DNA of 64,000 nucleotides from Torulaspora globosa (lineage: Eukaryota > Ascomycota > Saccharomycetes > Saccharomycetales > Saccharomycetaceae), in contig NC_050733.1 in the NCBI RefSeq assembly GCF_014133895.1, forward strand, positions 186,001 to 250,000. Reading direction: 5' to 3'. The position numbers were made by a program, and so were the translations under genes. How positions within the stretch are numbered: the stretch's first letter is position 1; each line of letters begins with the position of its first letter. Positions 46,012 to 55,647 of the stretch are shown here, in pieces. Under the pieces are notes generated by a model, which was given only the letters and a program-made list of their open reading frames with translations, did no database searches and was not told the DNA's origin.

Positions 46012-47673
46012 TCATAATGAGTCGTATAGAAGTTCCCTGAGTGCGTAATTTTCATTGGCATCTTCGACGTTCTCCCAATTACCGATTACGTCATCGCGCC
46101 CACGCACCACGCCAGGAAGAGTTCTGCCCCCGGCAAAAGATCTCCAGACAGATCTCGCTTCGGCGTCAGTTCCGAGATCCCGGTATTCGAAGGCGATTCG
46201 GTTTGCCGTGAGGATGGTTGCCAGCCGGTTTGTGCGCGGGATCATGTGGAAGCCGCCGCCTGCGAGAGAGGTGTAGATGTAGATCGGTTGCCTTTCGTTG
46301 ATGGCACGTATTTCCGCTCTGGTTGCAGTGTTGGTAGTGGAAGCTTCCATCGTCTCTAGTTGCTTGAGAAGCTCTTCGGTTTCCTGATCGAGGATGCTCT
46401 GCGGTTCTACAGTGGTGTTCTCCGCGTTTTCCTTGGAGCCATTTAGCTTGCCTTCGATGTCATCGTCTGTCCTGTCTTTCTGCTCGATAAGTTCTGGGAT
46501 TGGAGTCTTCGGACCTTGCGTCTTCACGTGTTCCTCCTTTTCCGACAAATTTGCAGCGTTGTGTTCCGGTTCGTCTTCGACTTGTTCGTCCTTTAAGTCT
46601 TTTATCGGTGCCGCATCTTCTACTTCTCTGCTTGACACCTGACTATTTGTGTCTCGGGCTGCAGGCAGGTCAACAGCGTCATCTTTACATTCAGCAATGT
46701 CTTCATCTTTGTCCCCAACAATGTCGGAGGCCTTCACTATCTCTGTTGAGATTTTTGTACCGGCATCACTGCTAATTTCCGAGACAGATTTTACCGTCTG
46801 ACTCTTAAATTCAGCATTCAATTCGGCTTTGTATTCATCGGCTTCATCTTCAACAATGTTCTCGGGCTTGTTCTCTGCCGCGGAATCTTTGGCTCCGCCT
46901 TCTTGTTCTTTTGACGCTGTACTGTTTGGTGCATCTGCTTTTCCCATCTGCTCCGCGTCTATGTCTTTGTCACTCTCGGTTATTGTCTGTGCAACAGGGC
47001 TCTTTTCTTTGTCTTCGACAGCAGCATCTGCTGCTGCTGCTTCTTGCGCCTTTTGCTCCTGGGGCTCTATGTCCAGTGCGTCCCGAGCGTCTATCTTGCT
47101 GCTTACTGGCTCTGACACAGGCCCCGCGGTCTTACCTGGAGTATTCGCTTCCGTTTCAGCTACGATTACGTCCCCAGCGCTCTTTGTCAGCGCTGTTTCT
47201 GCTTCAGTATTAGCCTTGTCCTCAGTCGCTGAATTCTTATTTTCAACTTTCCGAATAGCCTCTTCAGAACTCTCAAATTTTTCTGCTTTGTTTGCGGCAG
47301 TAAAAGGGCCTTCTGAGTCGCTCAGCATCTTCTTCGGTCTTGCACTTGCAGAATGGTCTCTTTCTCTTATAGCTGTCTCTCTCTCCAAGGCAATCTCAGC
47401 CTCGTTTTCATCTTCGACAATTTTTTCAGCAGATACTGAGTCCTCATCCTCGTCCTTAACAATGTTCACTTTGATCTCTTCGCCCTCATTAGCATCGATC
47501 TCATTCAGGTATTCCTCGATGCCAACCATGATTGAGTCTAAATCTAGACTCCTTCTAGGCGTTGCAACTCTCTGACTGTCACTGATGATCTTAGTTCTAT
47601 CCATATTTTCTTCATTGTTTACAGTGAAGATGTCTTGGTCTGTTCTCCCTTTTTCTTCAGATCGCGTTGTCTC
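46012..47673 (-). CDS. AIP5: Aip5-like protein, C-terminal part with glutaredoxin-like domain (frame +1 to the N-terminal part)
   Basis: Aip5 is an actin-binding protein that assists formin-driven filament assembly at polarity sites. From 47673 this frame gives about 553 residues: a long acidic, repetitive, probably disordered region (Glu/Lys/Asp-rich) and a C-terminal domain of about 100 residues with a glutaredoxin-like fold pattern (QPIYIYTSLAGGGFHM, FEYRDLGTDAEARSVW, GRTLPGVVRGRDD). The CxxC redox motif is absent, so it is unlikely to be a thiol oxidoreductase. An ATG in this frame lies upstream at 47752-47754, but the 27 residues it adds are basic and unlike the rest, whereas the other frame there looks coding. 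Neighbouring GSY matches YFR015C-YFR016C order. See the finding on frameshifting. Confidence 0.82.
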   Translation of the reverse strand, partial: ETTRSEEKGRTDQDIFTVNNEENMDRTKIISDSQRVATPRRSLDLDSIMVGIEEYLNEIDANEGEEIKVNIVKDEDEDSVSAEKIVEDENEAEIALERETAIRERDHSASARPKKMLSDSEGPFTAANKAEKFESSEEAIRKVENKNSATEDKANTEAETALTKSAGDVIVAETEANTPGKTAGPVSEPVSSKIDARDALDIEPQEQKAQEAAAADAAVEDKEKSPVAQTITESDKDIDAEQMGKADAPNSTASKEQEGGAKDSAAENKPENIVEDEADEYKAELNAEFKSQTVKSVSEISSDAGTKISTEIVKASDIVGDKDEDIAECKDDAVDLPAARDTNSQVSSREVEDAAPIKDLKDEQVEDEPEHNAANLSEKEEHVKTQGPKTPIPELIEQKDRTDDDIEGKLNGSKENAENTTVEPQSILDQETEELLKQLETMEASTTNTATRAEIRAINERQPIYIYTSLAGGGFHMIPRTNRLATILTANRIAFEYRDLGTDAEARSVWRSFAGGRTLPGVVRGRDDVIGNWENVEDANENYALRELLYDSL

Positions 47674-48691
47674 AAAGATGCCTCGCTGCGTTTTGTTCGA
47701 CCGCTTCAGCCGCCTCTTCGAGCTCTTTGGAATACTCTTCATTACCTTGATCATCCATCAAAGCACCTTCATTTTCTTCCTCTTCTTCTTCTTCAGCTAA
47801 TGTCTGCTGAATGATGTGCGGTGCGTTCTCCAAGTCCGCTTGAGAGATCGAATAGTTGTTGGTACTGTATAATCTTGCATTGTTCAATTTCTCAGTAACA
47901 TCGTTCATATTGGTACTGCCATTTCTTCCCCTGGCCGGATCACGACTCAAGGATCTCGAGAGAGATCTCAGATACTCGGTGGAGGATGACTGGTTGTCTA
48001 ATGACCGTCTGGAACGTCTTCCAGGTCTCTCATCATCGCGCTCGCTTTGTACGTCGGATTCATGGCAGGATTGATAAGACTCACCGCCAGCTAAATGTGG
48101 CTTATGAGACTTGTTCTCAATGAATTCACCGTACGAGTTTCTTATCGTGTCATCTTTAACTTGCCCGTTCCTCGAGCCATGTCTGTCATTCGTCACAGCT
48201 CTTCTGCGGCCTGGTTTGGAGGACGCCGACATGTTAATCTGGTCATCGATTGGGTCGGTAGAAGTAATCAGCGATCTCGAGTCTACGCTGTGCATTGATT
48301 TCAAGCTGGTAGTCGATGAATCAATCGAAATCTTACTTTTTTGTTTGAGTTTCTCTTGTTGCTGTTTCTTATGTTTTAAAGCCTGTAGCTGCTTTTGCTT
48401 CTCATCATCGTTTTCGGCCTCTGTGGCATTCGTGACTTGATCGAGGTCCACTTCATCAGTCAGCAACGCTCCTTCACGATTCAACTCAGCCACTGAAGTG
48501 TAAGAGGCATCTACCAGACTTGGTTGAGATGTTATCTTGTTCAAGACATGTGACGAGCTGGCAGTATGTAAATTGGGTCTCGATGAGCTGTCCGTAAAAT
48601 CGGGATTATGGGCATCGTTGATGCTTCTCACACTAACTCCCACCAGGGATGGGGTGGAGATGTTGTTATCAGGGTTTAAATTGGTGTTCAT
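47672..48691 (-). CDS. AIP5: Aip5/YLR257W-like N-terminal part, ending at CTT-TGA
   Basis: The 339-residue frame starts at a good ATG and is hydrophilic and Ser/Gln/Arg-rich, with a coiled-coil (KQKQLQALKHKKQQQEKLKQ), an RS-like stretch (RSLSRSLSRDPARGR) and an acidic end (LAEEEEEEENEGALMDD) continuing into KELEEAAEAVEQNAARHL before TGA. Acidic coding character continues directly in the +1 frame after the stop. Two readings are possible: the N-terminal half of one AIP5 gene read through a frameshift, or a separate gene overlapping AIP5 by 83 bp. The length resembles YLR257W (321 aa), which sits beside GSY2 in S. cerevisiae, but similarity to it was not verified. Confidence 0.75.
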   Translation of the reverse strand: MNTNLNPDNNISTPSLVGVSVRSINDAHNPDFTDSSSRPNLHTASSSHVLNKITSQPSLVDASYTSVAELNREGALLTDEVDLDQVTNATEAENDDEKQKQLQALKHKKQQQEKLKQKSKISIDSSTTSLKSMHSVDSRSLITSTDPIDDQINMSASSKPGRRRAVTNDRHGSRNGQVKDDTIRNSYGEFIENKSHKPHLAGGESYQSCHESDVQSERDDERPGRRSRRSLDNQSSSTEYLRSLSRSLSRDPARGRNGSTNMNDVTEKLNNARLYSTNNYSISQADLENAPHIIQQTLAEEEEEEENEGALMDDQGNEEYSKELEEAAEAVEQNAARHL

Positions 48692-49283
48692 TATCTTTGG
48701 GGTTTGTTTATTAAGCTTAGAGTATTTGGAAGTGGGTTCCAGTAAATTTGTACAGGACTGTAACGGGTTTATAGCCTGTTGTTGAGATTCTCCCTCGTGC
48801 GACTATCAGGTACAGATCCTTCGGAAGGGGTGTGAGTTGACTCGAAGATTGTGCTGGCGGTAGGGTAAGCTATGATCACCAAGACCTGAAGCCTCTGTCG
48901 ATCCCTCTGATTCAGCAGTTTATGTACTTTAAGATGGCTGATTAGCTACTAGTCAAAGATCTGGCATAGCAGTCGCTGAAGTCGTCTGTCAAGAGGTCAA
49001 TTCTTGTATTGGCTTTGTTTACTGTTAGATAAGAGCGTTTTTCCAGAAAGAGGTTCTTCGCGCTAGAAAGTGTCTAGATCACGATCGTAGAAAAGCCGCT
49101 GGTAAAAGTAGTGTACGATGCAAAAATGCGAAAATATTATGACACTATAGTACACATAATGGTGATCAAAATACTTCATCGTTGGAGTTTGATAACATGT
49201 TTGCTTGTTAGAGTTGATTAGATTTCATCTCCCTTACTATAATACATTCCAAACGGACCCTTGCCTCGCTAGGTAAAAAGATA
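48692..49283. other. Promoter region of the AIP5 locus
   Basis: A 590-bp AT-rich stretch between the AIP5 start and tRNA-Gly. No ORF, repeat or relic was recognised. Confidence 0.4.
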
Positions 49284-49354
49284 TGCGCAAGCCCGGAATC
49301 GAACCGGGGGCCCAACGATGGCAACGTTGGATTTTACCACTAAACCACTTGCGC
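49284..49354 (-). tRNA. tRNA-Gly (anticodon GCC), second copy
   Basis: The 71-nt gene body is identical to the copy at 5449-5519, with the same acceptor stem, GCC anticodon and T-arm. Flanks are unrelated immediately around the gene, except that both have LTR sequence beginning 14-17 bp upstream of the tRNA 5' end. A short T-run (complement of AAAAA at 49275-49279) follows the 3' end. Confidence 0.97.
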
Positions 49355-49371
49355 TCGTTATAATTGGTAGA

Positions 49372-49703
49372 TGTTATAATACGTTACGGTATTATTCGTA
49401 GGTTCATATGGTTGATCCTGTAATTAGAGCTTGTGATAGTTTGCTCAATACTTGTTACTAACAAACTATATTTCTATCTTATTGAATCTGGTTCTCTGGA
49501 CCTGGTTGGCTCTCTAATAGCTCTCAACTGGGTCCCTTTTATATGTTTCATTTTGGCGTTCTCGTTAACTCGCCACTCGAGGCTTAGGCCCGATATATGG
49601 TTCTCCTATATCGGTCCTGGACCTATGTCTTAGTCAGTCACGTACTTGGCCAGACCCTCAATCTTGTCTTGTCGAGCCGGTATATCCAGCTCGTACTATT
49701 ACA
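49372..49703 (+). mobile_element. Ty3/gypsy-like solo LTR
   Basis: The 332-bp element begins TGTTATAATACG and ends CGTACTATTACA, imperfect inverted ends typical of LTRs, and contains a TATA-like CCCTTTTATATG. Flanks GTAGA and CTAGA agree at four of five positions, fitting a 5-bp target duplication. It starts 17 bp from the tRNA-Gly 5' end, the precise zone used by Ty3 integrase through TFIIIB; S. cerevisiae Ty3 sigma is about 340 bp. No internal region is present, so it is a solo LTR. Shared blocks with 5534-5859 confirm it as a repeat family. Confidence 0.85.
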
Positions 49704-51361
49704 CTAGAATATTCTTTATGTCTTGAAACAATGGAAGTAACTATCCGATCTTGCAAACCATCATCTTGGTTCCTAAGCAAACAGCTACTGTTTTGACAGT
49801 GTTTCTAATAGGCTAAAAATAAGCGGCAATATAAGGCTATTAGGGCCTATATCGCCGCATATTGTCATGCTTTCAAAATATAGTCTCGAACATATTGCCA
49901 TATGAAAATGCATTTCCACATTAGGGGCACCATCAAAGTGAGCAGCCTTTGAATTTATTCATGTCCTATTTAAGTCTTCACAAGTGGTTCTTTTTATGAG
50001 TTGTTCTCCTAAATGTCTTTTCGATCTTCAGCCGAACTTGCTTCGCAGTGACAGGCAAATCTGAGACTAAAGTTATTACTTACACGAGATCTCGAACCTT
50101 TAAGTATTTTGTGTTGTACAGCATGAATGAAAGTGCAATTGACTTGACTACGAGAACTATACGTATCTATTGATGCTTCGACATAATTGTTTTGATATCA
50201 ACTGAGTACCGAGTCATTTGTTTGATTCAGATTGGCCAACACAAGCTTGATTTCGGAGTATGTGGTCGCAATCTATTCGGAACGTATCCTCAAGACCATC
50301 GGGTGGTCGGAAACAGACCAGAAGTACTTTTTTCATTCACAATTGAACTTTTATTTGAATTTCGCCAGGCGGTTATTCTAAACAGCAGTCTTTATAATTC
50401 AGGAACGACTCTGATCACAATCCATAGTAGACCTTTGTAAACACTCAAATACAGCCTATCGAGCTCTTATGGGATTTAACCCATGAAAAAAAAGATAAAT
50501 TCATGCAGCAGGCACCACATCTCGAAATATCGAAGACAACAGATTCGAACCGACTTTACTCAAAGCTTTGATCTGCCATTCACAAGACATGCCTCTCTTT
50601 CGTGCCAGTGGCGATATGGCTAACAAGCACTAAAGGATATTGCATCTCATTTTGCTGATCTCCGGTGTCTCTCCATCAAGACAACGCAGATGCTCAATAT
50701 TACTGTTTGATGGTTGACAAGCTGTAAATTGTACGAGCCCACTATTTTGATAAAAATAATTAGCGGTTATCAACAGCCTGCCAAAACGATCGTGCAGTCG
50801 TAATTCAAGCAATTGAACCTGTATTTCACTAATGACTCAGTCGGAAGTTTCTGCTCTAAATTCCTAATCTTGCCATATGAGTTACTCTCTTGCAGTTTAC
50901 AGCGCAATTGGCCGTAGATGCACGATCTATTCAACTTTTAGCCCCAGTTGAATGGAATAACATGGACACACGCCACAGAAATGTAGGTGCTTTGTACCAG
51001 ATGTCAAGGGAACATCTGGTAAGCATAAGAAAATACAGATAGCTGATATCTTAACCTTTACCACCCAACTCATAACCTTGAATCGTAAGTTTGTTGCAAA
51101 CTTCGTCAGTTGCAAGCTCTGTCAAAAAGTAAGGCCGCCTGTGTAGATCATTCTAGTCTTTGATAGATTAATGTTAAACCTGTCGAAGCTGGAAATCGTT
51201 TTCCAGGCCACCAGGCCCTTCATCTAAACAGCTTGTCGGCCATATGGTGCCTGCACTTGGACTTCGATCGAGTGATTGATCCCATTAATCCTCGATTGTA
51301 CGATTTTTAGTTTATTGCTTCCAATGGTACTGCGATAAAAGGCAGTCAGCAAACCAGCTTA
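49704..51361. other. Gene-poor stretch between the solo LTR and the dehydrogenase-like relic
   Basis: About 1.7 kb with only short random frames. One Pol III B-box-like 11-mer, GGTTCGAATCT on the minus strand (50541-50551), is followed about 50 nt later by T8 (complement of 50486-50493). No clear A-box or RNA fold was recognised. No other feature. Confidence 0.4.
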
Positions 51362-51598
51362 TTATCCAATGCTCATAGAACCACCATCAGCCGGGATTGC
51401 GTGACCTAGAGCGAATTTCATCACACCCTTCTTGAGTTGTTCTGTACCTGCTGGAGTTTGTATCTTATCAAAACGATATTGCGGACCTGCAAGTTGACCT
51501 TCGATAGTAGTTACGAACACTTAATTATCCGTCTTCACAGCCTCCAGGCCCAGTTCCTTCCTTGAGGGAGTGATTTGCTCAATCGCACCTATCGGCTT
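51362..51598 (-). pseudogene. Relic of a protein-coding gene, possibly a short-chain dehydrogenase C-terminus
   Basis: A minus-strand frame reads as protein over 78 codons with one in-frame TAA at 51521-51523: ITPSRKELGLEAVKTDN before it and TTIEGQLAGPQYRFDKI and MKFALGHAIPADGGSMSIG after it, ending at TAA. The terminal GHAIPADGGS resembles the end of classical short-chain dehydrogenases (G-x-x-x-x-x-DGG). There is no start codon, and the upstream end runs into the AIM14 promoter. The family assignment is weak; decay of a real gene is more likely than chance. Confidence 0.4.
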
Positions 51599-51689
51599 TC
51601 ATGGTCTTCGAGACTATCCTATAAGACGGATTGTGCAACATAGTTTCACTTATAAGCCATCATTGCTGCAAATAGACCAGTGATTTCAA

Positions 51690-53276
51690 ATGAGCAGTTC
51701 ATTATGGAAGAGACATGGTGAAACACATTATGCCAACATTCAGTATGGTTATTATGTCCTCGGGATATCAGCTCTTTACTTCATCTTCCTGATGGTGATG
51801 CGCAAGGTACTTCCCAGTAGGCCAGCCACAAGCTCAGATTCTAAGTTCAAGAAAATAATATATGGATTATATTCCATCGATCCAGCAATTAATCTTTGTA
51901 TCCTATTGGTGCTATTTTTGACGCCTTTCTATGGTCACTACTCGTTGGCACATCAGACTAGTGTCTACATCAAGCGTTTGGGACGATTGAGCTACGTTCT
52001 GTTGACGCTCAATCTTATCCTCAACTTGAGGCCCAATTGGCTGCTATATCGAGACTATACGTACACGGACTTTATCCCTTTGCATAAATGGCTATCTCGC
52101 ATAATTGTCTTGATCGCGATGGTTCATGGTATTCTGTTCCTTATTTACTGGGGAGTCAAAGATGAAAGGTCGGTATTATCCGAACTGAAGAAGGCCAAGA
52201 ATTTTGTTGGTTTGATTGTTATGATAGAGGCTGGTTTACTTCTTCTCTTCTCCTTGGGTCCTGCTAGACGCCTGAACTACAACCTCTTCTTTGCAACGCA
52301 TAACATATTCACATTGAGTTTGATATTTCTCACAGCTATTCATGCAAGGCCGGGAGTCGGAGTTCCCTACCTCGGTATCAATATTTTCATTTTAGCGGTT
52401 CATCTCATCTCAAAAACCGTCTTCGCCAGAAGCACCGATTTGCTAGGGAAATATACTGACTACAGAAATACCAATTTGGTGGCTGTTCAGCTGCCTCGAG
52501 CAGCTTTGGCAGACGCTTTTGAACCGGGCTGCCACATCAGAATAAGTCCGTTCCGCCGAATCAATCCATTGTACTGGTTATTGCCCTCGCACCCGTTCAC
52601 CGTAGCCTCTATGCCATCAGATTCTACAGTCGATCTCATTATAGCTGAAAATAAGCATCCCCGTTCGTTTAAACTTGAAATGGGTGCCAGATACACGATA
52701 ATTAACAACTACAACCCGGCAATCCCCAGATTATGCCTATCGTCTGCTACCAGAGTCAGTATTGTCTGTGGCGGCAGTGGCATCTCGTTCGGGTTGCCCT
52801 TGTATCGTTATTTCAAGGAGCTGCATCCAGTGGATTATCTGCACTTTGTCTGGCTCACGAGAGATAGGTATCAACTGAAGGTTCTAGAGGATCTTCTCAA
52901 GGAATCGTCGTTTGATGGAAGTGCAGATTTTCACATTTTCATTACGAGAGACCTTGATAGTATGGAACAGGAACAGCAAGAACAAGACGATATAGACTTG
53001 GAGTTCGAACTGGAGTCCTTCACACCAGAGCAGCTCGACGAGAACGGGGCTGTGGTGGGCGATACTGCTAGCTCGATGGGCACTAAGATCAAGGCCGCCT
53101 CAGTGAATCTGGGGAGAAGAATAAATTGGGCAGTAGATTTGTCAAATTTTGTCGACGCCTCAGTCACAGACACCACTTGGCTACTCACATGCGGCCCCAT
53201 AACACTGATCGATGCTGGCCGGCAGTACGCTGCAGGAAATGGTATCAACTTTGCCTCTGAAATATATGCTTTATGA
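51690..53276 (+). CDS. AIM14: Ferric-reductase-like NADPH oxidase Aim14/Yno1
   Basis: Aim14 (Yno1) is an ER NADPH oxidase producing superoxide, of the ferric-reductase/NOX superfamily. The 528-residue protein (S. cerevisiae 570) has a ferric-reductase membrane domain of about six or seven helices (about 20-235) with heme-ligating histidines in FIPLHKWLSR, MVHGILFLIYWG and FFATHNIFTLS. The FAD motif HPFTVASMP and NADPH motif CGGSGISFGLPLYR follow, and the terminal NADPH-binding LLTCGPITLI. N-terminal WKRHGETHYANIQYGYY and SHIRISP-like PLYWLLPSHPFTVAS match the recalled Aim14 closely. The variable acidic loop before the final block is shorter than in S. cerevisiae, explaining the length difference. 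Confidence 0.95.
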   Translation: MSSSLWKRHGETHYANIQYGYYVLGISALYFIFLMVMRKVLPSRPATSSDSKFKKIIYGLYSIDPAINLCILLVLFLTPFYGHYSLAHQTSVYIKRLGRLSYVLLTLNLILNLRPNWLLYRDYTYTDFIPLHKWLSRIIVLIAMVHGILFLIYWGVKDERSVLSELKKAKNFVGLIVMIEAGLLLLFSLGPARRLNYNLFFATHNIFTLSLIFLTAIHARPGVGVPYLGINIFILAVHLISKTVFARSTDLLGKYTDYRNTNLVAVQLPRAALADAFEPGCHIRISPFRRINPLYWLLPSHPFTVASMPSDSTVDLIIAENKHPRSFKLEMGARYTIINNYNPAIPRLCLSSATRVSIVCGGSGISFGLPLYRYFKELHPVDYLHFVWLTRDRYQLKVLEDLLKESSFDGSADFHIFITRDLDSMEQEQQEQDDIDLEFELESFTPEQLDENGAVVGDTASSMGTKIKAASVNLGRRINWAVDLSNFVDASVTDTTWLLTCGPITLIDAGRQYAAGNGINFASEIYAL

Positions 53277-53544
53277 CCGACCCAGATCTAACTGCATTAT
53301 AGAACTCTTATTCTAGATCCTCCAAATATTCTGATGCACCAGTTGGAATATATCCATCGAATTATTCAATAAGTAAAATATACCAGTTATCTGACCCTTT
53401 TCCAGCTCAGATGATTTTATCAGGGATATGTGCTGTTCTTCAGAGGTCGTCGGTCATAAGCGTAGTGCTTCAATCAACTGATGATTAAAACCTGTAAACT
53501 GAAGGCTTTTCAGATAGGCTTGCAAACATACGGATAACAATAAC

Positions 53545-54891
53545 ATGAAGCGTACATATGTGGGGAGCCTAGCTTGTCAGCGGGACTCATCCTTATTAAA
53601 GGGATTTCAGACCACTGTGGTGTCGTGTGAAGCAGTTGACTCAAAGGACAATAAAGAAGGCCCACCGATGTACCATGTTGAGCTTCACGATACTATCCTT
53701 TTTCCGGAAGGTGGAGGGCAACCGAGTGATACTGGCGTTTTGAAGGTACTTGATGGCCCAAATGCTAATGAGTCAGTAGTCGTTAGCCATGTAGCAAGAG
53801 AGGGCCTGCATGCTAAACATTGCGTTGACAACCTGATCGAACCGGGAACTAAAGTGGAAATTACCGTTGATAGTGGCAGAAGAATAGATTACATGCAACA
53901 GCACACTGGGCAACATCTGCTGAGCGCCTTATTGGAACAGAAGTACGACTTGCGGACCCTTTCTTGGTCCATGGGTGAGATTCCTAACGATAAGAAGGGC
54001 CCTCTGGAAATTAACGATTATTTCAATTACCTGGAGATTCCAAGAAGGATGTCTGAGCAGGAGATCCGAGATCTCTCTGATGCAATGAATCACTATATTC
54101 TAGTCGAACCGATGTCTATAAGTATCCGTGAAGCAACCCGTGAGGCTGTGGGTAGCTTGAACACGGATAAAATACCAGATGACTACGATCTAAGCAAGGG
54201 AATTGTTAGAACAGTGCATATTGGTACTATGGACGCAAATCCTTGTTGCGGTACTCACTTGAAAGAGACCGGCCAAATTGGCTCGATTCTGATCTTACCA
54301 AATCAAACAACAGTGAGAGGCACAAACTCAAGACTGTATTTTATGTGCGGTCAGCGTGTGAACAAGTATGGTGAAATGGCATCTGAGATCTTGACTAAGA
54401 CGAAGGCTAAGTTGAGCTGTCAGGAAGCTCAAATTCCTGACAAGATCGAGAAGCAAAAAGATCAAATACAGAAGCTTAGCAAAAGGGAACAGTATTGGAT
54501 GAGAGAATTGGCTGCTTATGAATCGAAAGCCATTATTGAACAACTCAAACAGAATAGAAAAGCATACCTACTGAAGGATACTTTCGGTACATTGGAGTAT
54601 TTGCTTCACATACTTAAAGAGATCAGGCCTGCTTGCCAGGGTATGCCCAATTATATTTTGCTTTTGTGCGGCAGGGATAGACAAACAGAAACTGGATCGA
54701 TAATAATATTATCCACTTCAGGAGAAGATATTTCAAGAATTTCAGGCAAGCTATCCTCCTGCTTCAGGTGCATCAAAGGCGGCGGTGGTTCTAGTGGAGG
54801 AAAATGGCAAGCGAAGATGGCGAAAGTTACGAACCAAGAGTGGACTGCCTTAGAAGAGTTCGTCGCCTTTGAATTCAAACTTGGCACCTAA
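53545..54891 (+). CDS. AlaX-type alanyl-tRNA editing protein (YNL040W homologue)
   Basis: Free-standing homologues of the alanyl-tRNA synthetase editing domain hydrolyse Ser-tRNA(Ala) and limit mistranslation. The 448-residue protein (S. cerevisiae YNL040W 456) begins with the AlaRS-like barrel (DTILFPEGGGQPSDTG), followed by the zinc-binding HxxxH in QQHTGQHLLSALLE and the second pair in NPCCGTHLKETG. All four ligands are present. A coiled-coil (about 270-330) and a C-Ala-like domain with GGGGSSGGKWQAK close the protein. It is a type-II AlaX by layout. The yeast protein is uncharacterised, so the activity is inferred from the family. Confidence 0.92.
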   Translation: MKRTYVGSLACQRDSSLLKGFQTTVVSCEAVDSKDNKEGPPMYHVELHDTILFPEGGGQPSDTGVLKVLDGPNANESVVVSHVAREGLHAKHCVDNLIEPGTKVEITVDSGRRIDYMQQHTGQHLLSALLEQKYDLRTLSWSMGEIPNDKKGPLEINDYFNYLEIPRRMSEQEIRDLSDAMNHYILVEPMSISIREATREAVGSLNTDKIPDDYDLSKGIVRTVHIGTMDANPCCGTHLKETGQIGSILILPNQTTVRGTNSRLYFMCGQRVNKYGEMASEILTKTKAKLSCQEAQIPDKIEKQKDQIQKLSKREQYWMRELAAYESKAIIEQLKQNRKAYLLKDTFGTLEYLLHILKEIRPACQGMPNYILLLCGRDRQTETGSIIILSTSGEDISRISGKLSSCFRCIKGGGGSSGGKWQAKMAKVTNQEWTALEEFVAFEFKLGT

Positions 54892-55120
54892 GAGACAAAA
54901 ATTTTTACGCACGAAATGTGTCATTGCTAGGCTGAGCAATACCTTAGAAAATCCAGCCCATCAGAGCAACACACACCGTCAGAATTGGTATAAAGGTCCC
55001 GATCTGACACAGTTAAGTTGTTGAAACCAGGATTAACTGAGCTAAAGGAACAAGAACCTAGTCACTTAACGGGAAACGTATTATTGCATTGTCGATTTAA
55101 CTTTTTTGCTATTTATTGAT

Positions 55121-55590
55121 ATGAGTCAGGAACACTCAAACACAGTCTGGGGCAACTTCACAGAAGCCATCAGGGACGTCGAGAGCAAATTGGCCCAGCA
55201 GGCTCAGCGAGCACAAGAAGAAAATCCAAATTGTCTAGTCGAATCATCTCCGAAACCGAGGTGAAGAAGTTGAAGAGTTTTACTAGTTGGGATCTTCTCC
55301 AGTCTCAAATCATGGCAGATGAAGTAATTGGCTGGTATTTTCATCATATTAAGTCTCATCTAACTGTGAGAACCAGGCCTAAGGATCTTTTCGAATTGTT
55401 GCAAGTTTTTTGCAAAGTGTTGAATAATATTCATCAGATTCGGCGATTCATTCAGGAGCATGGTAATCATAAGGATGTAGCGAAGCATTTTGAGAATTTC
55501 CGTCTAAATAGATTTTTGTCGGATTGGAAGCTGGAAATGTTGCAGGAGTTGAGATTCAGATCAATGAGATACTACCAAGAATGTAGCTAA
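55121..55590 (+). pseudogene. Unidentified small gene split between two frames
   Basis: An ATG at 55121 opens a 47-codon frame (SQEHSNTVWGNFTEAIRDVE, then Gln-rich helix) that ends at TGA 55262-55264. The -1 frame is open from just after the ATG region to TAA at 55588-55590 and encodes a convincing helical segment (ETEVKKLKSFTSWDLL, KDLFELLQVFCKVLNNIHQI, FENFRLNRFLSDWKLEMLQE). That frame has no ATG before 55312, which would give 92 residues. The two frames together look like one protein of about 155 residues broken by a -1 shift between roughly 55200 and 55260. No intron signals (GTATGT, TACTAAC) were found. It may be a pseudogene, a sequencing error or two-frame translation; I do not recognise the family. 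Confidence 0.4.
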
Positions 55591-55647
55591 CAAGAAGCTA
55601 CGTGAAATTTTGCACAAGTCATTCGCTGTAGCACATAGCGAGTATGA

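Noticed and set aside
46829..47575. Plus-strand frame of 248 codons opposite AIP5
   Set aside because: Ser/Ala-rich antisense shadow of the Glu/Lys-rich coding strand.
50541..50640. Possible Pol III RNA gene around the B-box at 50541
   Set aside because: No good A-box at a usual distance and no recognisable snoRNA, RNase P, U6 or SRP elements; kept only as an orphan B-box.
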